From Candidatus Woesearchaeota archaeon (GTDB lineage Archaea; Nanobdellota; Nanobdellia; Woesearchaeales; WALR01), in assembly GCA_015522765.1 (NCBI GenBank), contig WALR01000066.1, positions 1 through 10,559 on the forward strand: 10,559 nt of DNA. The letters run 5' to 3'. Under the pieces are notes generated by a model, which did no database searches, was not told the origin of the DNA, and saw only the letters and a list, made by a program, of their open reading frames with translations. A program made the translations under genes and the position numbers. Below are positions 5,499 through 10,559 of the stretch, one piece after another. Within the stretch, counting starts at the first letter, position 1; each line of letters begins with the position of its first letter.

Positions 5499-6338
5499 CT
5501 ACCCCCCCTTGTTTTTCTCGAATAACTCTAAGGTGTTTTCAAGCAGCATTGTGACTGTCATTGGGCCCACGCCGCCGGGTACAGGAGTGATGAATCCTGC
5601 GACCTCCCCCACATCGTCATCAACATCTCCAACCAGCTTCCCGTCCACCCTGTTTGTCCCTACATCAATCACGACCGCGCCCTCCTTCACCATCTCTTTT
5701 TTTATGAGCCCCGCCTTTCCGACAGCAACAACTAAGATGTCCGCCTCTCTTGTTATCCTTCCCAGCTCCCTTGTTCTCGAGTGGCAGATTGTAACCGTTG
5801 CATTTCTTCTTAGCAGAAGCATAGCGGCCGGCTTCCCGACAATGTTGCTCCTCCCAACGACAACGGCTTTCTTCCCCTCAATATCAATTCCTGTCTCTTC
5901 AATAAGCTTCATTATCCCCTTTGGAGTTGCAGGTATGACCCCGCTAATGCCCGCAAACAGCTTTCCCATGTTTAGTGAGGTGAATCCGTCCGCATCCTTC
6001 TCAGCCCGTACACTCTCAACAACCCTCTGCGTGTTCATTCCCTTAGCCAGGGGAAGCTGGACTATCATTCCTGTTATTCTTTCATCCCTGTTAAGCTGTT
6101 CAATCTTTTCTATTAGCTCGTCCTCGCTGATATCATTGTTAAGGTGAACATGGACTGCTCTTATCCCGACCTCTCCTGCGGCTTCTATTTTCTTAGAAAC
6201 ATAAATGTTTGAGGCAGGGTCATTACCAACCTGCACGATGGCAAGGCCGATATCAGGATTCCCTAGGGAGGCTATTCTTCTTTTTATTCTCTTCTTCTCC
6301 CTCTCTGCAATTTCCCTCCCATTAATTATCGCCGCCAT
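5499..6338 (-). CDS. folD: Bifunctional methylene-tetrahydrofolate dehydrogenase / methenyl-tetrahydrofolate cyclohydrolase
   Basis: FolD oxidises 5,10-methylene-tetrahydrofolate to methenyl and hydrolyses it to 10-formyl-tetrahydrofolate, the C1 donor for purines. The 279-residue product has the full family layout. The catalytic Y46-x3-K50 lies in YVSKK, Q94 in VQLPL, D117 in KDADGF, and the Rossmann loop VVGRSNIVGKP at 160-170 binds NAD(P). CHSRT follows at 185-189, and the C-terminal TPVPGGVGPMTVTML lies at 251-264. Two family motifs are slightly altered: DGFH is DGFT (119-120) and PCTP is PATP. The ATG lies 2 nt after the glyA stop with no visible Shine-Dalgarno, so translation is probably coupled to glyA. 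The mdh start follows its own stop by 1 nt. The pairing with glyA and the cyclo-ligase confirms a tetrahydrofolate role. Confidence 0.98.
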   Translation of the reverse strand: MAAIINGREIAEREKKRIKRRIASLGNPDIGLAIVQVGNDPASNIYVSKKIEAAGEVGIRAVHVHLNNDISEDELIEKIEQLNRDERITGMIVQLPLAKGMNTQRVVESVRAEKDADGFTSLNMGKLFAGISGVIPATPKGIMKLIEETGIDIEGKKAVVVGRSNIVGKPAAMLLLRRNATVTICHSRTRELGRITREADILVVAVGKAGLIKKEMVKEGAVVIDVGTNRVDGKLVGDVDDDVGEVAGFITPVPGGVGPMTVTMLLENTLELFEKNKGG

Positions 6339-6340
6339 TT

Positions 6341-7591
6341 TCAGTACCAGTCGTAGAGCGGGAACTGGGAGGAAAGCTCCCTCACATCCCCTTTTATCTT
6401 TGCAAGCATCGCTTCATCATTGACACCTGATATTGCCCTGCCTATCAGTTCAGCCACCTCTTTCATCTCTCCCTCCTTCATCCCGCGGGTGGTAAGTGCG
6501 GGCGTTCCGAGCCTTATCCCGCTCGGGTCAAATGGGCTTCTTGTGTCATAGGGAATCATATTCTTATTAACGGTTATCCCAGCCTTGTCAAGGGCGGCCT
6601 CTGCCTCCTTGCCGCTTACCCCCTTTTTTGTCAGGTCAATCAGTATGAGATGGTTGTCTGTCCCCCCTGACACGAGTCTTAAGCCTTCCTCCATGAGCCC
6701 CTCTGCAAGTGCCTTGGCGTTCTTAACTATCTGGGCTGCGTAATCCTTGAATTCAGGCTTAAGTGCTTCGCTGAATGCAACTGCCTTCGCAGCTGTAACA
6801 TGGTTGTGGGGTCCTCCCTGCATGCCCGGAAAGACCGCCCTGTCAATTGCCTGGGCGAACTTCTCCTTGCACATAATCATCGCCCCTCTCGGCCCCCTAA
6901 GCGTCTTATGAGTGGTGGTTGTGACGATATCTGTGAAAGGGAAAGGGCTCTTATGGACTCCGCCCACGACGAGCCCTGCTATGTGGCTTATGTCCGCCAT
7001 GCTCATTGCTCCTGCTTCCTCTGCAATCTCGCTGAATGCCTTGAAATCTATCTCTCTTGGATATGCAGTAGCTCCTGAGAGTATGAGCTTCGGCTTCTCT
7101 TTAAGGGCGAGCTTCCTCACCTCGTCATAGTCGATGAGTTCTGTCTCCCTGTCAACGCCGTACTGGACGAAGTTGTACGCCCTTCCTGAAAAGTTGACCT
7201 TGTGGCCGTGCGTGAGGTGCCCCCCCTGCGAGAGGTTCATCCCCATCACCTTGTCCCCGAAGTTGAGGAGTGCAAAGTAAACCTCTATGTTCGCCGGGCT
7301 GCCCGAGTAGGGCTGGACATTCACATGCTCGGCTCCGAAGAGTTTCTTGGCGCGCTCTATTGCAAGGCTCTCAACGGCATCAACAAACTCGTTACCGCCA
7401 TAGTACCTCTTGTGAGGGTAGCCCTCAGAGTACTTGTTCGTGAATACGCTGCCTAAAGCCTGGAGCACTGCCCTGCTGACAAAGTTCTCGCTTGGGATAA
7501 GCTCAAGCCCCTGGTTCTGCCTTTTTGATTCATTAAGCAGCGCCTCCCACACCTCTTTATCCTCTTCAGATAAGCTCTCCCTGAAGCCCAT
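6341..7591 (-). CDS. glyA: Serine hydroxymethyltransferase
   Basis: This PLP enzyme converts serine and tetrahydrofolate to glycine and 5,10-methylene-tetrahydrofolate. Counting from the ATG at 7591 the protein has 416 residues. It shows the N-terminal LIPSENF and [14 protein letters not shown] motifs, [11 protein letters not shown] near 91-101, D200 and H203 in [10 protein letters not shown], and the Schiff-base lysine K229 in [15 protein letters not shown]360 in GIRLGTPA binds the substrate carboxylate. The [10 protein letters not shown] segment and overall wording are those of the bacterial tetrahydrofolate-using type. A GTG at 7600 would add three residues, but it is part of the Shine-Dalgarno GAGGTG, which is ideally placed for the ATG at 7591. 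The gene lies 42 nt after the cyclo-ligase and 2 nt before folD, in one probable operon, and supplies substrate to FolD and glycine to PurD. Confidence 0.98.
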   Translation of the reverse strand: MGFRESLSEEDKEVWEALLNESKRQNQGLELIPSENFVSRAVLQALGSVFTNKYSEGYPHKRYYGGNEFVDAVESLAIERAKKLFGAEHVNVQPYSGSPANIEVYFALLNFGDKVMGMNLSQGGHLTHGHKVNFSGRAYNFVQYGVDRETELIDYDEVRKLALKEKPKLILSGATAYPREIDFKAFSEIAEEAGAMSMADISHIAGLVVGGVHKSPFPFTDIVTTTTHKTLRGPRGAMIMCKEKFAQAIDRAVFPGMQGGPHNHVTAAKAVAFSEALKPEFKDYAAQIVKNAKALAEGLMEEGLRLVSGGTDNHLILIDLTKKGVSGKEAEAALDKAGITVNKNMIPYDTRSPFDPSGIRLGTPALTTRGMKEGEMKEVAELIGRAISGVNDEAMLAKIKGDVRELSSQFPLYDWY

Positions 7592-7597
7592 GGAAAC

Positions 7598-7603
7598 CAC
7601 CTC
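7598..7603 (-). promoter_or_regulatory. Shine-Dalgarno of glyA that decides its start
   Basis: The minus strand reads GAGGTG followed by 6 nt and then ATG. It matches the anti-Shine-Dalgarno at the 3' end of archaeal 16S rRNA. The GTG in it is in frame with glyA and would be a tempting but wrong start. Confidence 0.75.
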
Positions 7604-7633
7604 TGCGTTTTATACCTCTCTTCTATCTTATAG

Positions 7634-8230
7634 CTAGGCAATATTTATTATTCTTTCCTCGCTTATAACCATATCCACATCAACATCCCTCTCCTCAGAG
7701 GGAATCCTCTCGAATACCTGGCACTCGAATGAGAGCCCAATCTTAAATGTTTCTTTTTTTCCCGCCTCCATCCTCTTAAGCAGGATGTCATAATAACCCC
7801 TGCCCCTTCCGAGGCGCCTCCCCTCGATGTCAAACGCCCTTGCAGGAACAATGGCTAAGTCAAGCCTGGAGAGCCCCCTGAAAACCCTGCCTTCAGGCTC
7901 AACAATGCTTCCTTCTTTTTTCATGAGCCTCTCAAGTTCTTCTAATGAATTTATCCTTCCTACACCGATGACTCCTCCTCTTGTCAGGGGAAGGTAAAGC
8001 TTCACCCCCCTCCTGAGGAGTGTTCTTAAAAGTCCCTGGGTCTGCACCTCATCTTTCATGCTGTAGTAGGCAAGGATGCTGCCAGCATTCTCCACCTCTT
8101 TAATGAGGAGCAGCTTCTCAATGATTGCTCTGCTCTTCTCCCTTTTCTCCTCCTCGCCCATGCCTCTTATTCTTTCCCTGACAATCTTTCTTATGCGCTC
8201 CTTCTCCGCTTTAATATGGTTTCCCGCCAT
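7634..8230 (-). CDS. 5-formyltetrahydrofolate cyclo-ligase (methenyl-tetrahydrofolate synthetase)
   Basis: This ATP-dependent enzyme turns 5-formyl-tetrahydrofolate, a side product of the SHMT reaction, back into 5,10-methenyl-tetrahydrofolate. The 198-residue product matches the family in length and motifs: a basic helical N-terminus, YYSMKDEVQT (55-64), which corresponds to the substrate-binding E-V-x-T segment, and VPARAFDIEGRRLGRGRGYYD (128-148), the ATP/phosphate-binding signature with R in place of one G. The final ERDVDVDMVISE (180-191) matches the closing segment, with R where a histidine is usual. The ATG directly follows the purD stop (TAA-ATG, no gap). A GAGGA about 11 nt upstream, inside the purD end, can serve as ribosome-binding site. 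glyA follows after 42 nt. Family assignment is firm. Confidence 0.95.
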   Translation of the reverse strand: MAGNHIKAEKERIRKIVRERIRGMGEEEKREKSRAIIEKLLLIKEVENAGSILAYYSMKDEVQTQGLLRTLLRRGVKLYLPLTRGGVIGVGRINSLEELERLMKKEGSIVEPEGRVFRGLSRLDLAIVPARAFDIEGRRLGRGRGYYDILLKRMEAGKKETFKIGLSFECQVFERIPSEERDVDVDMVISEERIINIA

Positions 8231-9571
8231 TTATTGTTCTTCCTCACTCTCCTCCCTGCTTAGGAGGCTGTTCATGTGGCTTATCCTTTTCTCTATTAAT
8301 CTCCTTGTGCCTATATCCGTTCTGTGGTATATGTCGCCCTTAATGCCCTTTATTCCTGTCTCTGCTATTTGTTCTGCCTCCTCGAGGGAGTCGGCTATCC
8401 CGAGGCAGGCTATTGCGCGGCTCCCTGTCATGTACAACCCATCATCCTTCTCCTCGACAGAGCCGTAGTAAATCCCTGCCTCCCCTGTTGAGAATATCTC
8501 CACCTTCGCCCCCCTCACAGGGTTAACAGGGTAGCCCTCTGGCACGGCGTATTTGCACACTGTCGCCTTCTCCTCAAATTCAAGGTTGATTGTGTCGAGC
8601 TTCTGTTCGATTATGGCTGTGCACACATCTAAGAAGTCATTCTTGAGAATTGGCAGGACATTCATCGCCTCTGGATCTCCGAATCTGGCGTTATATTCGA
8701 GCAGCATCACCCCCCTTGCAGTTCTCATAAAGCCGCCGTATATAACCCCTTTGTAGGGCTCTCCCATGTTCTCCCCAAGAGCTTTGACAACCTTTTTTGT
8801 TATTTCAAGCGCAGCCTCATAGCTCTCTTTATCTATGAATGGCAGGAGATGGTCCCTGCACGAGTAGCTGCCCATTCCCCCTGTATTTGGCCCGCTGTCA
8901 TCCTCGAATGCTCTTTTATGGTCCTGGGCGAGGGGCATTGGCAGCACGCTCACGCCGTCTGTCAGGCACTGGAGGCTGAACTCCTCCCCTTCGAGTTTCT
9001 CTTCTATAACTACCTTCTGCTTGGATGATATTATCTTAAGTGCGTACTCTATCCCCTCATCAACACTCTTAAGATGCTCCCCCGATACCTTCACTCCCTT
9101 TCCCCCTGCAAGTCCGTCAGGCTTAACCACGAATCCCAGCCCCTCGTCGTTCAGCTCAGTTATGAACTCTGCTACTCCCTTGTCCTCTGAGAAGACCTTG
9201 AATTTTGGCAGGCCGCCTATTCCATGCTCCTGCATGAGCCCCCTTGTGAATGCCTTGCTTGTTTCAACCATCGCAAGATTTTTTTTAGGGGACGCACATT
9301 TTATTCCCTGCTCCTCCAAGAAGTCGACTATGCCCGCGTTCAGCGGCCCCTCCGGCCCTATAAATGCTATATCCGGCTTTTCTTCGTTAACAAACTCCTT
9401 AAGCGCCTCAAAGTCGTCCAGTGGGGCTGTCTTCATCCTGGAGGACAGCTCTCTGAGCCCCGGATTCATTAATGAGGAGAATACAATAATCTCCGGCTTA
9501 TGAGCGCTCCTTGAGAATGCCTCTGCTATTGCCTGCTCTCTTGCCCCGTTGCCGACTACTAAAACCTTCAT
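8231..9571 (-). CDS. purD: Phosphoribosylamine-glycine ligase (GAR synthetase)
   Basis: PurD joins glycine to phosphoribosylamine with ATP, the second step of purine synthesis. The protein has 446 residues counted from the ATG at 9571. The N-terminal domain starts with VVGNGAREQAI (5-15) and has IGPEGPL near 71-77. The ATP-grasp core carries VVKPDGLAGGKGV (148-160), DSGPNTGGMGSYS (225-237) and EYNARFGDPE (292-301), where E, N and D/E hold magnesium-ATP. The C-terminal domain ends with YHRTDIGTRRL and an acidic tail. An in-frame GTG at 9580 is rejected as start because it lies within the Shine-Dalgarno GGGGTGAT, 4 nt before the ATG. It is first in the leftward C1/purine cluster, and its stop abuts the next start. 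A TATA-like box lies about 37 nt upstream. Confidence 0.98.
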   Translation of the reverse strand: MKVLVVGNGAREQAIAEAFSRSAHKPEIIVFSSLMNPGLRELSSRMKTAPLDDFEALKEFVNEEKPDIAFIGPEGPLNAGIVDFLEEQGIKCASPKKNLAMVETSKAFTRGLMQEHGIGGLPKFKVFSEDKGVAEFITELNDEGLGFVVKPDGLAGGKGVKVSGEHLKSVDEGIEYALKIISSKQKVVIEEKLEGEEFSLQCLTDGVSVLPMPLAQDHKRAFEDDSGPNTGGMGSYSCRDHLLPFIDKESYEAALEITKKVVKALGENMGEPYKGVIYGGFMRTARGVMLLEYNARFGDPEAMNVLPILKNDFLDVCTAIIEQKLDTINLEFEEKATVCKYAVPEGYPVNPVRGAKVEIFSTGEAGIYYGSVEEKDDGLYMTGSRAIACLGIADSLEEAEQIAETGIKGIKGDIYHRTDIGTRRLIEKRISHMNSLLSREESEEEQ

Positions 9572-9575
9572 GAAT

Positions 9576-9583
9576 ATCACCCC
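9576..9583 (-). promoter_or_regulatory. Shine-Dalgarno of purD that decides its start
   Basis: The minus strand reads GGGGTGAT, then 4 nt, then ATG. GGTGAT is fully complementary to the archaeal 16S tail. The in-frame GTG inside it is therefore an unlikely start. Confidence 0.75.
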
Positions 9584-9604
9584 ATAATAAAATTTGCCTA
9601 ACTA

Positions 9605-9612
9605 ATATTTAA
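9605..9612 (-). promoter_or_regulatory. TATA-like promoter of the purD operon
   Basis: TTAAATAT on the minus strand, about 37 nt before the purD ATG, predicts a transcript with a leader of about 10 nt that just covers the Shine-Dalgarno. It is the only clear promoter seen for the five-gene cluster. Confidence 0.5.
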
Positions 9613-9654
9613 GCATTGTTGTGCCTAAAAAAGCCTGTTGACGGCTTCTGTTCC

Positions 9655-9670
9655 AAAAGTATTTTATTAT
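9655..9670 (+). promoter_or_regulatory. BRE/TATA-like promoter of the methylthiotransferase gene, probably leaderless
   Basis: The plus strand reads AAAAGTATTTTATTAT. The T/A-rich core is centred 26-27 nt before the ATG at 9691, and no Shine-Dalgarno follows, so the message probably starts at the ATG. It is divergent from the purD promoter within about 120 bp. Confidence 0.55.
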
Positions 9671-9690
9671 CGCTGTGGTTCCTGCTCTTT

Positions 9691-10559
9691 ATGGCAAAGG
9701 TATTTGTAAAGAGTATGGGCTGCTCGAACAACATGTTTGAGGGGCAGTTAATAGAGGGCATGCTAGACGAGGCTGGCTATGAAATAATCAAATATGAGGA
9801 TGAGGCAGACCTGGTTGTGATTAACTCCTGCACTGTCAAGGGCATAACAAAGGTGATGAGGGAGGTTAGGGATGCTACTTCAAGGGGCAAGAAGATTATT
9901 GTCGGTGGCTGTGTCACATCAGACCTTGAGGAGGCTTTAAGTGGAAGGGGGATAGGGCTTATTGATACCCATACAATCCCTGAAGTTGGGAGGGTGGCTT
10001 CAAGTGTTATGGAGGGCAGACCGATTAGAATAATGGGGATAAGGCCCTCCGTAAAGCTCGGTCTCAAGAAGGGTTACTTTAGCAGTGTCATATCTATTGT
10101 TCCAATCTCCCAGGGATGCAATCTCAGATGCACATACTGCTCTGTGAAGAATGTTAAGGGCAGGCTCGTAAGTTTCAGCCCTGACAAGATAATAAATGAG
10201 ATTAAGGGGGAGCTCTTCTCAGGCCACAAGGAGATATGGCTGACGAGCCAGGACAACGGCTCGTACGGTTTTGACAATAGGGAATATGGAAGACTCCCCG
10301 GGCTTCTTAACAGGATAAGCCTCATAAGAAAGAGGTTTTTTGTCAGGGTTGGGATGGCTAACCCCCTTTTTGTGAGGTTGTATGCTGACGAGCTTATTAA
10401 AGCGTACAACTCCGAGAGGATATTCAGGTTTCTCCATCTGCCTGTTCAGTCTGGAAGTGATGCTGTTCTTCTTGATATGAAGCGCGGCTACAGGGTGTCC
10501 GCATATGAGCAAATAGTGAATAAGTTCAGGAAGGCATACCCATTGATGACTTTCTCAAC
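9691..10559 (+). CDS. MiaB/MtaB-like radical-SAM tRNA methylthiotransferase, N-terminal 289 residues (cut by window edge)
   Basis: Enzymes of this family add a methylthio group at position 2 of modified A37 in tRNA; the archaeal/eukaryotic branch acts on N6-threonylcarbamoyladenosine (t6A). The N-terminal UPF0004 domain has its three cysteines for the auxiliary iron-sulfur cluster: C11 in SMGCSNN, C47 in NSCTVKG and C74 in GGCVTSD. The radical-SAM cluster is C143-x3-C147-x2-C150 in SQGCNLRCTYCSVKNVKGRL, whose ending is typical of the archaeal MtaB-like group. LHLPVQSGSD near residues 259-268 is the conserved family segment. The rest of the radical-SAM domain and the TRAM domain lie beyond the window. 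It stands alone on its strand, divergent from purD. The precise tRNA substrate is inferred from subgroup resemblance. Confidence 0.94.
   Translation, partial: MAKVFVKSMGCSNNMFEGQLIEGMLDEAGYEIIKYEDEADLVVINSCTVKGITKVMREVRDATSRGKKIIVGGCVTSDLEEALSGRGIGLIDTHTIPEVGRVASSVMEGRPIRIMGIRPSVKLGLKKGYFSSVISIVPISQGCNLRCTYCSVKNVKGRLVSFSPDKIINEIKGELFSGHKEIWLTSQDNGSYGFDNREYGRLPGLLNRISLIRKRFFVRVGMANPLFVRLYADELIKAYNSERIFRFLHLPVQSGSDAVLLDMKRGYRVSAYEQIVNKFRKAYPLMTFS

Noticed and set aside
5509..6147. Long rightward 212-residue open frame opposite folD
   Set aside because: Ser/Thr/Pro-rich translation with no domain; it is the antisense of a confidently assigned enzyme.
9021..9503. Rightward 160-residue open frame opposite purD
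   Set aside because: Antisense shadow of the ATP-grasp enzyme, no motifs.
9631..9647. Hairpin AAGCC-TGTTGAC-GGCTT between purD and the methylthiotransferase
   Set aside because: Only five base pairs, lying between divergent promoters where no terminator is needed. A weaker look-alike with the same GTTGAC core lies at 2032-2048, but a shared 7-mer is compatible with chance.
1..10559. A novel defence, mobile or other undescribed multi-gene system
   Set aside because: All sizeable genes belong to known housekeeping families; no transposase, integrase, toxin, nuclease array or attachment site is visible.

Overview
The window looks like chromosomal DNA from an archaeon. The evidence is an initiator tRNA-Met with archaeal features (A1-U72 pair, three G-C pairs closing the anticodon stem, no encoded CCA), an archaeal-style SMC ATPase head, an archaeal RNase HII, an archaeal-type MiaB/MtaB-like methylthiotransferase, and BRE/TATA-like boxes placed about 26-27 nt before several start codons. 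Arginine is often AGG/AGA and the base composition is moderate. I cannot name the lineage; an uncultivated archaeon with bacterial-like folate enzymes fits best.

Layout. Positions 1-2849 run leftward and hold the 5' two thirds or so of smc (cut by the window edge), rnhB with a probable PCNA-binding tail, and the initiator tRNA. A divergent promoter region (2850-3024) separates these from a rightward pair: a 56-residue zinc-ribbon protein and a class II lyase of the aspartase/fumarase superfamily. Two different tandem-repeat blocks lie between that pair, and one of them contains the stop codon of the small gene. The lyase converges on, and overlaps by 9 bp, the end of a leftward five-gene cluster occupying 4585-9571. 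In transcription order this is purD, 5-formyltetrahydrofolate cyclo-ligase, glyA, folD and mdh, with gaps of 0, 42, 2 and 1 nt. A rightward radical-SAM tRNA methylthiotransferase starts at 9691 and runs off the right end.

How it works together. GlyA makes glycine and methylene-tetrahydrofolate, FolD interconverts methylene-, methenyl- and formyl-tetrahydrofolate, and the cyclo-ligase recovers 5-formyl-tetrahydrofolate. PurD consumes glycine in purine synthesis, which also needs formyl-tetrahydrofolate. The cluster is therefore a C1/glycine/purine module. Malate dehydrogenase is attached at its end, facing a lyase that yields fumarate.

The main anomaly is mdh: it is split by a frameshift at about position 5278, exactly in the conserved V-T-A-G segment, while all other catalytic motifs on both sides are intact. 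Other points worth a look are the lyase's mixed motifs and short C-terminus, the tandem repeats before it, and a recurring AAAGA-plus-T-rich promoter element. I found no CRISPR array, mobile element or recognisable defence system, and nothing that amounts to a new multi-gene system.
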